The notes under the pieces are model-generated. The model worked only from the letters and a program-made list of their open reading frames with translations, did not search any database and had not been told where the DNA came from. Positions 1-9,132 of a stretch of 64,000 bases of DNA are shown in pieces. Positions within the stretch are counted from its first letter, which is position 1. Every line of letters begins with the position of its first letter. The stretch covers positions 1,883,501-1,947,500 of the forward strand of contig FP929003.1 of assembly GCA_000196815.1 (NCBI GenBank), in the 5' to 3' direction. The DNA comes from Nitrospira defluvii (GTDB lineage: Bacteria > Nitrospirota > Nitrospiria > Nitrospirales > Nitrospiraceae). The position numbers were made by a program, and so were the translations under genes.

Positions 1-2856
1 ATCACCTTTCCCGTCTATCTCATTTTTACCAAGTGTGACTTGGTGAGGGGCTTTGTTGAATTTTTTGAGGAGCTGACCAAGACCGAACGGGAGAAAATCT
101 GGGGCTGTACCTTCTCCAAGAGTTCCGCCAAGGAACCGGCGCATGTGCGCTTTAAGGCCGAGTTTGATCAGTTGCTCGCCGCCGTGAAATCCAGGCGGCT
201 CGCGCGCCTCGTGAACGCGCGGGGACCGTACAAGCTCAATATTTTCACGTTTCCTCTCCAGCTCGCCTCTGCGACCGACAAGTTGAACCATTTTGTGGAC
301 GTGTTGTTTCAATCAAATCCCTATCAGGAAAATCCGATGTTCCGGGGATTCTATTTGACGAGCGGGACACAGGAGGGCGCACCGATTGATCGGATCCTGG
401 GGGCCATCAGCAGGGCTTCCGGACTCGGAGAGATGGTCGCCTCAATGTTCTCGCCGGCAGAGACAAAGAGCTATTTCCTGAAGGACCTCTTTACCGAAGT
501 GATCTTTCCCGATCACTTTCTGGCCGGGCCTACGACTACCATACACAAGCAACGGGGGTTCCTGCGTGTTGCCTCCTTTGCCGCGGCGACGGTGTTTATC
601 GCAATCTCCGTCGTCGCACTCGCATGGTCGTATGTCGGAAACAAGGCGCTGGTCAGCAGTACCTTGTCCGCAGCGTTGAATGCCCCCGACGTCGCATTGA
701 CAGATGCGGCAAGTCTTGAAAGGAACACGGAGTACCTTGATAAGCTGGGCGATCGTTTCGACGAGCTTCTTTCCTATACCCAGAACGGCGCACCTCTGCG
801 TTTATGGGGTTTTTATCGTGGCGAGCGTCTTCTTGACGATCTTCAGGAGGTCTATGCGAGACAGTTCGAGAAGATCTTCCTCATTCCCACCAAGCGCTAT
901 ATGGAAGACGAGTTATATCGGTTTACGGCAGGAGACGTCCCCAGAACGACAGCGCATTCGAGTGATTATTACTACGCCATGCTCAAGGCGTACATCATGC
1001 TGGGTGAGCCCAAACGTGTGAGCACCGCATACCTGGAGCGGTGGCTGACGGCGCACTGGAGCGAGCAGCTGAGCCGTCTGTATGCGACCTATGCTGTTCC
1101 GGACTGGGTGCAATCAAGTATCAAGCGGCACATGATCCTCTATGCCAGGTATCTGGCCCGAGTGCAGCAGGGACGGGTCGAATTAAATAAGCACCTCGTG
1201 GCAAGTGTGCAGGAACAGTTGCGCGATATTCCCATCGTGGAACGTCTCTACGGCCTCAGTCTTCGTGAAATCGACGAATCGTTGCGCCCCTTCTCGGTGG
1301 AAACCGCACTTCAGGGCAGTCATCAAGGTAGTGTGGTCAGCGACTATATTGTCCCGGGGGTGTTCACCTTAGAGGGGTGGAAGGGGCCGTTTCAGAGTGC
1401 AATGACGCGGGTGCTCGAAGGTCTAGGAAATGAAGCCTGGGTCATTGGTGAGCCTGATACGAAACAAGTCGATCTCGAGCGGGGGATCAAGAAGCTGTAT
1501 TTTCAGGATTATGTGCTTCATTGGCGGGCATTCCTCAAGTCACTGAAACTCGGGCCGGCCGTCACTCCGGCGAATATGGAAGAATTGCTCTCAACGCTGA
1601 GCCAGACAGATTCACCTGTTATGAGAATATTGGAAGCGGTCGACCACAACACCGTGCCTGAGCCGGAAGGCATCGCAAAACTCCAGGACACCGCTGCCGG
1701 CCTGTTGGGAAAGGTCAAAGAGAAGTTAGGGTTGGAATCCGTCGGCAAGAAATTTGAGAAGACAAAAAGAGACCCGGATACCGCTGAGTTTCCCGGCGGG
1801 GTGACCATACACTTCCTCGCCATGCATAACCTGATCGCGGCCCAGAAGGATGCGAAAGAGGAGGCTCCCTTTATCCAATATCTGGCAGAGTTACGAAAGG
1901 CGCATCAGGTGTTTCGACCACTTCTCCGTTCGGAGACCGTCGGGCCGGACACGAAAACCCTTGCGAAGAGCATTGTGGCGGGAGAGCCCAACGACCTTCT
2001 GCAAGGAGTCATTAAAACGGACGCGTTGCTGCAGAAGCTGGATACTGAATTGCGTGAATCGATGTTGGCAGTGCTGTCCGAGCCATGGTTGATGACCATG
2101 CGAGGTGTGCTGGAGCGAACTCGATCGGATATCGATCGACGCTGGGGCGCCGACGTATTTCAGGCCTGTCAACGGACGATTGAAGGGAAGTTCCCATTTC
2201 GCGCGTCAGGCGAGGATGCGGTCGTAGCCGACGTCGTGGACTTCTTTCACCCCTCCAATGGCACCCTGTGGCGTTTTTACCAGGCAGAGCTCAAGGCGTT
2301 TATGGAGGAGAGCGGTGAACGGCTGGTTCGCAAGGCTTGGAACGGAATCGGGATGACCTTTTCGGATGCGTTCTTAGAGTCGATGGAGCGGGCCAGATTT
2401 ATTTCAGATGGACTTTTTACAAAAGGCTCTCCCGATCTGGGAACAGTCCTAGAGGTCTATCCATACCCGCCACAGGGATTTGCCGGTCGAACGGTCACCG
2501 AGGTGCGACTGGATGTGGGCGGTCAACCGCTGCGTTATCGCATGGAACCACAAGAATGGTGGGAGATGAAATGGCCTGGGCCCACACCCTCAGCCGGAGC
2601 CACGCTGCTTGTCCAGGTGGGCAACACCTGGGTCACGAGGGAGTACAAAGATGTCTGGGGACTCTTCAAACTTATGAATGCCGGGTCGGTTGAGACGGCC
2701 GATCATAGTGAGGTCATGGTCAAGGTCCGATGGGAACTGCAGTCCCCGGATGCAAAGCCGTTACAGGTTCGGTATGACGTGAAGGGCCGGAGCGCCAGGA
2801 ATCCATTCCGTTCCGGATTTTTTGAGCAGTTCAACTGCGCGCAGCACCTCATGTGA
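1..2856 (+). CDS. tssM: TssM/IcmF T6SS membrane-complex protein (5' end outside window)
   Basis: The reading frame is open from base 1, so this is the C-terminal 951 residues of a protein whose start lies upstream. The first residues contain TKCDL, the G4-type nucleotide-specificity motif of the IcmF GTPase-like domain, and a hydrophobic segment at about nt 555-645 fits the last TssM membrane helix before the large periplasmic domain. TssM is known to span the inner membrane with TssL and reach TssJ in the outer membrane. The stop codon overlaps the GTG start of tagF by 4 bases, so the two are probably translationally coupled. The order tssM-tagF-tagJ-tssA-tssB-tssC supports the call strongly. 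Length is normal for the family if roughly 250-300 residues are missing upstream. Confidence 0.93.
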   Translation: MTFPVYLIFTKCDLVRGFVEFFEELTKTEREKIWGCTFSKSSAKEPAHVRFKAEFDQLLAAVKSRRLARLVNARGPYKLNIFTFPLQLASATDKLNHFVDVLFQSNPYQENPMFRGFYLTSGTQEGAPIDRILGAISRASGLGEMVASMFSPAETKSYFLKDLFTEVIFPDHFLAGPTTTIHKQRGFLRVASFAAATVFIAISVVALAWSYVGNKALVSSTLSAALNAPDVALTDAASLERNTEYLDKLGDRFDELLSYTQNGAPLRLWGFYRGERLLDDLQEVYARQFEKIFLIPTKRYMEDELYRFTAGDVPRTTAHSSDYYYAMLKAYIMLGEPKRVSTAYLERWLTAHWSEQLSRLYATYAVPDWVQSSIKRHMILYARYLARVQQGRVELNKHLVASVQEQLRDIPIVERLYGLSLREIDESLRPFSVETALQGSHQGSVVSDYIVPGVFTLEGWKGPFQSAMTRVLEGLGNEAWVIGEPDTKQVDLERGIKKLYFQDYVLHWRAFLKSLKLGPAVTPANMEELLSTLSQTDSPVMRILEAVDHNTVPEPEGIAKLQDTAAGLLGKVKEKLGLESVGKKFEKTKRDPDTAEFPGGVTIHFLAMHNLIAAQKDAKEEAPFIQYLAELRKAHQVFRPLLRSETVGPDTKTLAKSIVAGEPNDLLQGVIKTDALLQKLDTELRESMLAVLSEPWLMTMRGVLERTRSDIDRRWGADVFQACQRTIEGKFPFRASGEDAVVADVVDFFHPSNGTLWRFYQAELKAFMEESGERLVRKAWNGIGMTFSDAFLESMERARFISDGLFTKGSPDLGTVLEVYPYPPQGFAGRTVTEVRLDVGGQPLRYRMEPQEWWEMKWPGPTPSAGATLLVQVGNTWVTREYKDVWGLFKLMNAGSVETADHSEVMVKVRWELQSPDAKPLQVRYDVKGRSARNPFRSGFFEQFNCAQHLM

Positions 2857-3812
2857 CTCAGATGTATAGCTCTATCCTTGGTTATTACGGAAAGCTCCCT
2901 CTGTCCGCGGAATTTATTCGGTGTCAGGCCTCAGGGGCCGAAGTTGATGAATTGGATCGATGGCTCCGCGAAGGGATGTATCACGCGAAATCGCGCCTGG
3001 GATCTTCCTGGTCTAAGGATTTTACACAAGGGAATCCATGGGGGTTCTTATACGTACCTCGTCAAGGGAGGCGATTCCTTATCGGTCTCTTGAAACCGAG
3101 TCAGGACAAGGCGGGACGGGAGTTTCCATTCCTGGTATATCTGCTGTTGGAGAGGGAAGAGTTTCATGAGCTTCCCTGGTGTGCGCCGATGCATTTCAAA
3201 GAGTTTTTCGCGCAAAGTCATCGCCTGCTGACAGATGTCGGTGCCGAATCTGATCTGGCTCGTTTGCAATTTCGCTTGCAGGCGCTGACACCGGTGGAAG
3301 CGCCTGAGACCGCTTCGATAGAAACGCGATACCACGCAGAACTGCTCCGCCGACGGCTGCGTGAGCACTGGGCTGATCTGTTTGGCGAGTTTGACAATTC
3401 CCGGAAATGCCAGGTGCTGCAGTCATTCTTACGTCGGGGGGGAGGATTGAATTGTTCGGGCCCGCTCCAGTGGCAGGCAAAATTACCCCTGTTGTCTTCC
3501 AGCAGGGAAGAGACCTATGACCTCCCGTTTTGGATGGATGTGGCATCTCATGCGTCGAACCAGGGGCTCGATGCTGGGATCCTCCTCTGGAATCGATGGT
3601 TCACAAGGGACAAGCCGGTGTTGTTTGTGTCGCTAGAATGTCCGACGCCTCAATTGCTGTTGTATCTCATCCATCCGGAGGGTTGGGAGAATGAACAGTC
3701 TGGTGCGGGCAAAGAGACGGAGGAATTGTCCGATGCGGGACGCGCGCTTCTTGATGATGGCGAGGTGACATTGGAGGCTTTCCTGCATCGGGTAGCCGGC
3801 CTCAGGGCATAG
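2853..3812 (+). CDS. tagF: TagF-type T6SS accessory protein
   Basis: A 319-residue protein starting with GTG inside the end of tssM (GTGA overlap). The N-terminus GYYGKLPLSAEFI matches the typical opening of the TagF/DUF2094 family (Phe or Tyr, Gly-Lys-Leu-Pro, then a phenylalanine-containing helix), and the middle part carries the conserved GREFPF segment of that domain. In other bacteria TagF is a post-translational repressor of T6SS, working with or against the PpkA/Fha/PppA threonine phosphorylation pathway. In many species TagF is fused to or next to PppA; no PppA phosphatase is visible in this window, although two Ser/Thr kinases and an FHA protein lie about 45 kb downstream. Whether these act on this T6SS is unknown. 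Confidence 0.85.
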   Translation: MTQMYSSILGYYGKLPLSAEFIRCQASGAEVDELDRWLREGMYHAKSRLGSSWSKDFTQGNPWGFLYVPRQGRRFLIGLLKPSQDKAGREFPFLVYLLLEREEFHELPWCAPMHFKEFFAQSHRLLTDVGAESDLARLQFRLQALTPVEAPETASIETRYHAELLRRRLREHWADLFGEFDNSRKCQVLQSFLRRGGGLNCSGPLQWQAKLPLLSSSREETYDLPFWMDVASHASNQGLDAGILLWNRWFTRDKPVLFVSLECPTPQLLLYLIHPEGWENEQSGAGKETEELSDAGRALLDDGEVTLEAFLHRVAGLRA

Positions 3813-3995
3813 GGATGCACAGAAAGTCGATCATTTGAGCCACAGGCAGCGCTGCATTCAGTACCATCGCTCCCGCGAATTTCGATGGGGAGGTGGAACG
3901 ACCATGGAATACACGTATTTGCCTTATGGTAGCCTTGCGCTTTTCCTGTGATTTCACTAGGATAGGAACCCTTCCAGCCCAGCGGAGGTGCTTGT

Positions 3996-4796
3996 ATGGG
4001 AGCGAAAGAGTTACTCGATCAACATCACCTTTCCGCCGCAATTAGCGAGCTCAATCAAGACATCAAACGGCATCCGACGGACGCCCGACTACGAACATTT
4101 CTTTTTGAACTCCTGTGCTTCGCCGGCGACTATGATCGTGGACAACGTCAGCTTGACGTCATCGGACATCAAAATGAGAAAGTCGGCATCGGTGTGGAGG
4201 TCTACAAAAATATTCTCCGTGCGGAAATCACCCGGCGACGAATGTTTGCCGAGGGAATCAAGCCGAGTTTTCTGTTTGATCCTCCTGAACATGTCGTGCT
4301 CTCTATGGACGCGCATAACCAGCTGCGCGAACACCATGTGGCCGAAGCCAAGGCGCTGTATGAGCGAGCTCAAGGCGAACAGCCGGAAATACGCGGCAGG
4401 ATGAAGGGCCATCCCTTCACGTCTTTTCGCGACACCGACGACCGCACGGCGGGCATCCTGGAAGTGATCGTGCGCGACTCATACATCTGGGTGCCATTCG
4501 AACGGATTCGCAAAGTCGTCATCCCGCAACCAAAACATTTGCGAGATTTGTTGTGGGTGCCGGCGTCGTTGGAAATAGAAGACGGACCGGTGGGTGACGT
4601 ATTTCTTCCTGTGCTCTACGCCGGCTCGGAGTTAGAGGCCGATGACCAGGTGCGTCTTGGCCGGCTTACCGAATGGGTTGATCTTGGCGCAGGATTGGCC
4701 GGAGGAGTCGGACAAAAAACGTTTCTCGTGGACGACCGTGAAGTATCGATTCTGGAGATTGGGGAATTGGAGTTCGAGGTGTTGGCGGCGGTGTGA
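3996..4796 (+). CDS. tagJ: TagJ/ImpE family T6SS accessory protein
   Basis: A 266-residue protein preceded by a good ribosome binding site (CGGAGG, spacing about 8). The N-terminal half is TPR-like and helical (residues 1-120, with DIKRHPTDARLRTFLFELLC typical of ImpE). The C-terminal half (about 150-260) holds the conserved F.DTDDRTAGILEV and WVP-containing strands of the ImpE/SciE domain. TagJ binds the N-terminus of TssB in systems where it has been studied and modulates sheath recycling by ClpV. It stands just before tssA with a 15-base gap, and 183 bp after tagF, so a new promoter may sit in the gap at 3813-3995. No obvious consensus promoter was recognised there. Confidence 0.88.
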   Translation: MGAKELLDQHHLSAAISELNQDIKRHPTDARLRTFLFELLCFAGDYDRGQRQLDVIGHQNEKVGIGVEVYKNILRAEITRRRMFAEGIKPSFLFDPPEHVVLSMDAHNQLREHHVAEAKALYERAQGEQPEIRGRMKGHPFTSFRDTDDRTAGILEVIVRDSYIWVPFERIRKVVIPQPKHLRDLLWVPASLEIEDGPVGDVFLPVLYAGSELEADDQVRLGRLTEWVDLGAGLAGGVGQKTFLVDDREVSILEIGELEFEVLAAV

Positions 4797-4811
4797 TACG
4801 CAAAGGAGACC

Positions 4812-5930
4812 ATGGCTTCCGTACCGACAGTCGATATCGATGCGATTCTTAAACCGATTTCAGGCGACAAGCCCTGTGGAGTCGATCCTCGCGATGGCGT
4901 GTCTTTTGATCTGCTGAAGGAAGCGCGACGGGAGGAAGATGCCGCGAGTCAGGGGGATTGGAAGCGCGAGGTGAAGGTCGCTGATTGGCCGAAGGTTATC
5001 CAAATCGCAACAAAAGTTCTGTCGACAGAGGGGAAGGATCTCCAGGTGGTTGCCTGGCTGGCGGAAGGATTGGTCAAAAAACACGCTTCGGCGGGACTTC
5101 GGGATGGACTCAAGGTTCTACGCGGGTTGCACGAGCAGTACTGGGATCATTTTTACCCCGTGATCGAAGACGGCGATCTGGAATTTCGCGGTGGACGACT
5201 CGACGCGCTGAACAAGACCTTGCCGATCGCCATCCTCAACATGCCTCTGATTCATCCACCCGGCGGGCCGGCGTACAGCTACTGGCAGTATAAAGAGTCC
5301 CAAGAAGTTGAGAATCTCCGTCGCGGGGCTTCGACGGACGGAGATAAAAAGCGTGCGCTGGCCGAAGCGTTGGAGGAAGGAAAACTCGAAGGTGAAAAAT
5401 TCGAGAAAGCCGTGGCGATGACACCCCTGACCCATTGCTCGACAATTCTTGAGAACCTGAACCAATGTTGGGATGAATTCGAACAGTTCGAGCGAATCGT
5501 GGATGAAAAATATCGCCCGGAGGCGCCAAGTTTGCGATTCATTAAGGAGGCCGTAAGCGAATGTCGGTCTCTGATGAATGGAATTGTCCGAAAAAAGGGG
5601 GGCGTCGGGGCATCCACGGTAATTCAACCTGACAATGCTCCTCGGGAGGCCGATATGGCACCGGTGGTACAGATGACGGCGAGCGGATCGGGCATTATGC
5701 CGGTAGACCGCGCGGATGCCTTGCGGCGGCTAGGAGCCGTGGCTGAGTTTTTCCGTCGGACAGAACCGCATAGTCCTGTGGCCTATCTCGTCCAGCGCGC
5801 AGCGCGGTGGGGGGAAATGCCCTTGGAAGAATGGCTGCAGGAGGTCATCAAGAGCGACGATGTGCTTGGCAACGTCCGTGAAACGCTGGGACTGACACAG
5901 AGCCGGCCGACGAATGAGCAAACTCCTTAG
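4812..5930 (+). CDS. tssA: TssA, T6SS cap/baseplate-associated protein (ImpA N-terminal domain)
   Basis: A 372-residue protein with an ImpA_N domain in its first ~130 residues, including CGVDPR, the EARREEDA helix and the ADWPKVI motif typical of TssA. The C-terminal third (after about residue 270) has a shorter helical domain ending in EEWLQEVIKSDDVLGNVRETLG, as in short TssA proteins. TssA primes sheath and tube polymerisation at the baseplate and, in some classes, caps the distal sheath end. A GGAG ribosome binding site lies just upstream. It sits between tagJ and tssB in an apparent operon (15 and 23 base gaps). The residue 255-290 linker is low in predicted structure and divides the two domains. 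Confidence 0.92.
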   Translation: MASVPTVDIDAILKPISGDKPCGVDPRDGVSFDLLKEARREEDAASQGDWKREVKVADWPKVIQIATKVLSTEGKDLQVVAWLAEGLVKKHASAGLRDGLKVLRGLHEQYWDHFYPVIEDGDLEFRGGRLDALNKTLPIAILNMPLIHPPGGPAYSYWQYKESQEVENLRRGASTDGDKKRALAEALEEGKLEGEKFEKAVAMTPLTHCSTILENLNQCWDEFEQFERIVDEKYRPEAPSLRFIKEAVSECRSLMNGIVRKKGGVGASTVIQPDNAPREADMAPVVQMTASGSGIMPVDRADALRRLGAVAEFFRRTEPHSPVAYLVQRAARWGEMPLEEWLQEVIKSDDVLGNVRETLGLTQSRPTNEQTP

Positions 5931-5953
5931 CAATCAACTTACGGAGGATTCCC

Positions 5954-6487
5954 ATGGCACGTGAAAGCACTCAACACAAGTTGGACCGGGTTCGGCCGCC
6001 GCGTGTGCAGATTACCTATGATGTGGAGACGGGCGGCGCGATTGAGATGAAAGAGTTGCCGTTCGTAGTCGGTGTCATGGCGGACTTGGCCGGGAAGCCG
6101 GATCAGCCCCCTGCGCCCTTGAAGGATCCCAAGCGCAAATTCGTGGAGACAGATAGGGATAACTTCAACGACGTGATGAAGGGGATCGGTCCGCGCCTCG
6201 CGTACAAGGTGGATAACAAGCTGACCAATGACGATACCAAGATCGGCGTGGAAATCCGTTTCAACAACATCGATGACTTCAGCCCCGAGCAGGTGGCCGA
6301 ACAGGTCGAGCCGCTGAAAAAGCTGGTGGAGGTCAGAAAACAGCTGTCCGCGCTTCTGGCGAAAACCGACGGGAACGACAAGCTGGCTGAAAAACTGCAG
6401 GAAATCATCGGCAATACTGAGTTGCAGCAGAAGATCGGGAAAGAAGCAGGACTGGGAACTGAGGGTGGTTCCCGGAAGGAGGGCTAA
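5954..6487 (+). CDS. tssB: TssB, T6SS contractile sheath small subunit
   Basis: A 177-residue protein of the VipA/TssB/ImpB family, normal length. It starts with the usual Q.KLDRVR.PRV.I.YDVETG opening, followed by PFVVGVMADL and the FVETDRDNFN segment that is nearly invariant in the family. The C-terminal half is helical and includes PLKKLVEVRKQLSALL, the region that packs against TssC. TssB and TssC form the cytoplasmic contractile sheath that drives the Hcp tube. The ribosome binding site is GGAGG before ATG, and tssC follows after 2 bases, so the subunits are co-translated. A second, fused TssB-TssC homologue lies at 39207-40778. Confidence 0.97.
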   Translation: MARESTQHKLDRVRPPRVQITYDVETGGAIEMKELPFVVGVMADLAGKPDQPPAPLKDPKRKFVETDRDNFNDVMKGIGPRLAYKVDNKLTNDDTKIGVEIRFNNIDDFSPEQVAEQVEPLKKLVEVRKQLSALLAKTDGNDKLAEKLQEIIGNTELQQKIGKEAGLGTEGGSRKEG

Positions 6488-6489
6488 CC

Positions 6490-7983
6490 ATGGCGGAAGA
6501 GGCGAAACAAGCGCAGCCTCAGGGGGCGGCGGTCGCGGGAACCGAGGAGAGCGGGGTTCTTGATCAGATTATCAATGAAACACGCATCGGAAAAGACGAC
6601 TGGGAGCGTGACCAGTCGCGCCGGCAGATTTCCACCCTTGTTGAGGAGGTGATGAAAGGCACCCTCCGAGTGTCGAAAGACCTCGAGGCGACGATCAATG
6701 CACGCATCGCGGACATCGACAAGGTTTTATCCGCCCAGCTCAACGCGATCATGCATGCACCGGAGTTTCAAAAGCTGGAAGGGGCCTGGCGCGGGCTGCA
6801 CTATCTCGTCATGCAAAGCGAAACCAGCACCATGCTGAAAATTCGTGTGCTGAATATCAGCAAGGACGAACTACGGAAGGATCTTGAGAAGGCCGTCGAA
6901 TTCGACCAAAGCGCACTCTTCAAGAAAGTGTATGAGGAAGAGTACGGGACCTTCGGTGGAGCGCCCTATGGCGCCTTGATTGGAGATTATGAGTTCGGAC
7001 GGCATCCTCAGGATTTGGCATTGCTGGAGAAGGTCTCGAATGTGGCAGCTGCGGCACATGCGCCGTTCATCTCAGCGGCTGCCCCGGGCCTGCTGGGGCT
7101 TGAAGATTTTACAGATCTTCCGAATCCTCGTGATCTGGCCAAGAAGTTCGAAACGCCGGATTACGCCAAATGGAAGTCGTTTCGTGAATCAGAGGACTCT
7201 CGCTATGTGGGGCTCACCTTGCCCCATGTGTTGATGCGGCTGCCGTACGGGCCGGATACGGTGCCGGTCGAGAACTTTAATTTCAAAGAAGACGTCGATG
7301 GCACGGACCACAGCAAGTATCTCTGGGGGAATGCCGCCTATGCGATGGGGGCTCGTCTCACGGATGCCTTTGCAAAGTATGGCTGGACCGCGGCCATTCG
7401 TGGCGTGGAGGGGGGAGGACGTGTGGATGGGTTGCCGACCCATACGTTCCGTACCGATGAAGGTGAGATTGCGCTGAAGTGTCCGACCGAGATTGCCATC
7501 ACCGACCGGCGTGAGAAGGAGCTGTCGGATCTCGGATTTATTCCGCTCGTCCATTGCAAGGGGACAGACTTTGCCGCCTTCTTCGGGGCCCAATCCTGCC
7601 AGAAAGCCAAGAAATATGACACGGACGCCGCCAACGCTAATGCGCGGCTCTCAACTCAGCTCCAATATCTCCTGGCGATGTCACGCTTCGCGCATTATCT
7701 CAAGTCGATCATGCGGGACAAAATCGGAAGCTTCATGACACGCAAAGATTGTGAGGATTTCCTGAATCGCTGGATCAGCAAGTATGTCGTAAGCACGGAA
7801 GATGCCGGGCAGGAGATCAAAGCCAAGTTTCCCTTGAAGGAGGCCCGAGTGGAGGTGGCAGAGGTGGCAGGAAAGCCCGGTGTCTATAGAGCCATTGCTT
7901 TCTTGAAGCCTCACTTCCAGTTGGATGAGCTGACAGTGTCGCTCAGGTTAGTGGCTGAGCTGCCGCCGCCGGCCAAGCGGTAG
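6490..7983 (+). CDS. tssC: TssC, T6SS contractile sheath large subunit
   Basis: A 497-residue VipB/TssC/EvpB protein of normal length. Clear family signatures are LDQIINETRIGKD near residue 25, the FQKLEGAWRGLHYLV motif near residue 95, FGGAPYGALIGDYEF near 155, LPHVLMRLPYGP near 245 and the C-terminal sheath-handshake region. Together with TssB it makes the contractile sheath disassembled by ClpV. The start follows GGAGGG with a spacing of a few bases, and only two bases separate it from tssB. Downstream there is a 490-base gap before hcp; it starts with a large inverted repeat that may end or stabilise this transcript. Confidence 0.97.
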   Translation: MAEEAKQAQPQGAAVAGTEESGVLDQIINETRIGKDDWERDQSRRQISTLVEEVMKGTLRVSKDLEATINARIADIDKVLSAQLNAIMHAPEFQKLEGAWRGLHYLVMQSETSTMLKIRVLNISKDELRKDLEKAVEFDQSALFKKVYEEEYGTFGGAPYGALIGDYEFGRHPQDLALLEKVSNVAAAAHAPFISAAAPGLLGLEDFTDLPNPRDLAKKFETPDYAKWKSFRESEDSRYVGLTLPHVLMRLPYGPDTVPVENFNFKEDVDGTDHSKYLWGNAAYAMGARLTDAFAKYGWTAAIRGVEGGGRVDGLPTHTFRTDEGEIALKCPTEIAITDRREKELSDLGFIPLVHCKGTDFAAFFGAQSCQKAKKYDTDAANANARLSTQLQYLLAMSRFAHYLKSIMRDKIGSFMTRKDCEDFLNRWISKYVVSTEDAGQEIKAKFPLKEARVEVAEVAGKPGVYRAIAFLKPHFQLDELTVSLRLVAELPPPAKR

Positions 7984-8010
7984 AATCAGCAGGATACTCT
8001 GCTTTGAAGA

Positions 8011-8070
8011 CGGGGCGTAGGATGCATCAGTCTTGTGTGAATACATTGGATGATTGATGCATCTACCCCG
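8011..8070. repeat. Long imperfect inverted repeat after tssC
   Basis: GATGCATCA at 8021-8029 pairs perfectly with TGATGCATC at 8055-8063, and the stem continues outward through TAG/CTA and CGGGG/CCCCG with single-base bulges. The loop is about 25 bases. It starts 28 bases after the tssC stop. No U-run follows, so a classical intrinsic terminator is not shown; it could be an mRNA 3' stabiliser, a weak terminator or an operator pair. The rest of the 7984-8473 gap holds the T-loop hairpin at 8231-8257 and no gene I can support. Confidence 0.5.
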
Positions 8071-8230
8071 GTGTCGCAGATGGGATGAAGCCACGGAGAT
8101 GACCGGGGTTTATCATGAGTGTCGATTGCGGCCTTGACCTCGTTCGTATACTCCATTTGTTCATCATCAGGTGGGCGTCTCTAGCCCATTTCCTCCGGTC
8201 TCGTCTCATCCCGCAGTGCGTATCTGATTT

Positions 8231-8257
8231 GTATCGACCGTTTATCTTTTTGGATAA
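8231..8257 (+). promoter_or_regulatory. T-loop hairpin motif shared by hcp and vgrG leaders
   Basis: The 14-base core TATCTTTTTGGATA (8243-8256) forms a small hairpin (stem TTATC/GATAA, loop TTTTTG) and is preceded 7 bases upstream by GTATC. The identical 14-base core, again preceded by GTATC, occurs at 17647-17675 in the leader of vgrG. It lies about 217 bases before the hcp ATG. Function is unknown; a regulatory RNA structure or protein site common to the two genes is an inference. Confidence 0.45.
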
Positions 8258-8473
8258 GGTGGCACTCTGACGGTGCGACCCCAGTCGTAGAAACGATGCG
8301 GAGTGAAGCGACTCTCCCGTTATCATTCAGTCACTTCGAAGGCGCTGTGGCAATACAATGAGCTGGACTGTGGTGGGCATGGGCTTTGCGTTTGGAACCG
8401 GTCAGAGCATCGGCCACCAAAAGAACAAGGCTGGAAGGCACAGTCATTCACATTCACAAGGAGGAAGGTGATC

Positions 8474-8929
8474 ATGGCAGAAACGAGGCAGGAGAATGCG
8501 TTTTTAAAGCTAGGGGATATCAAGGGGAAGGCGACGACCGATAAATTCAAAGACCAGATCGTCTTCCAATCGATGTCCTACGGATTGAATCAGTCGGGTG
8601 AATGGGAAGAGGGCGACCGGTTATCCGGTAATATCACGACCTTTGCCGACCTGGTGATCGTGAAGGAAATGGATGCGGCGAGTCCCTCCCTCGCCAAGGC
8701 TTGCGCGGTGAAGGAGCAGATCCCAAAGGCAGAAATTTCGCTGGTATCGGGCAAGGATGTCTACTGCAAGATCACCTTGGATGACGTGATCGTGAGCAAT
8801 GTCTCGGTGGGATTCCATAGCGGGGAGGCCAGGCCCACGGAAACGATTTCCTTGCGATATCGCGCCGCGATGTGGGAGTGGGGAACGTCAAAGGCCGGAT
8901 ATGATCTGCGCAAGGGTGTGAAGAAGTAA
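8474..8929 (+). CDS. hcp: Hcp (TssD), T6SS inner tube protein
   Basis: A 151-residue Hcp-family protein. I chose ATG 8474 because it has GGAGGAAGG with ideal spacing, and because upstream in-frame codons (from 8303) would add a tail unlike Hcp. Family features are LKLGDIKGKATTDKFKDQI, the YGLNQ motif, FADLVIVKEMDAASPSL and the C-terminal ETISLRYRAAMWEW segment, all matching the Hcp1 beta-barrel fold. Hexameric rings stack into the tube expelled by the sheath and can carry small effectors. It is monocistronic-looking: a long leader precedes it and a GC-rich hairpin follows at 8947-8982, fitting the high separate expression usual for Hcp. The adjacent lysozyme gene suggests an Hcp-linked cargo. 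Confidence 0.95.
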   Translation: MAETRQENAFLKLGDIKGKATTDKFKDQIVFQSMSYGLNQSGEWEEGDRLSGNITTFADLVIVKEMDAASPSLAKACAVKEQIPKAEISLVSGKDVYCKITLDDVIVSNVSVGFHSGEARPTETISLRYRAAMWEWGTSKAGYDLRKGVKK

Positions 8930-8946
8930 GCATTCTTGGCCGTATG

Positions 8947-8982
8947 CCCTCCCGTCTGAAAATCCATTTGAAGGCGGGAGGG
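8947..8982 (+). terminator. Terminator-like hairpin after hcp
   Basis: CCCTCCCG at 8947-8954 pairs perfectly with CGGGAGGG at 8975-8982, 17 bases after the hcp stop codon. The following sequence is ATTAGG, without a real T tract, so termination may be partial, which would allow some read-through into the lysozyme and immunity genes. Confidence 0.55.
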
Positions 8983-9132
8983 ATTAGGCCACGTGCTTTG
9001 AGCACGACTGACAATAAAAACCCTCGATGCGGGAGTTCAAAACAGTAGTCCTGGTCCAAACGAATAGTTTCCGGTGCATGCTCTTACTTGCAACCTCTGG
9101 GGAGCGCTCGTTGGACTATGGAGGGCTGGTTG

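Noticed and set aside
8262-8285. Possible sigma-54 promoter (TGGCAC...TGC) before hcp
   Set aside because: The distance between the GG and GC elements is two bases too long for a -24/-12 promoter.
8303-8473. N-terminal extension of Hcp
   Set aside because: The GGAGGAAGG site and family length both place the start at 8474; the added residues resemble no Hcp.
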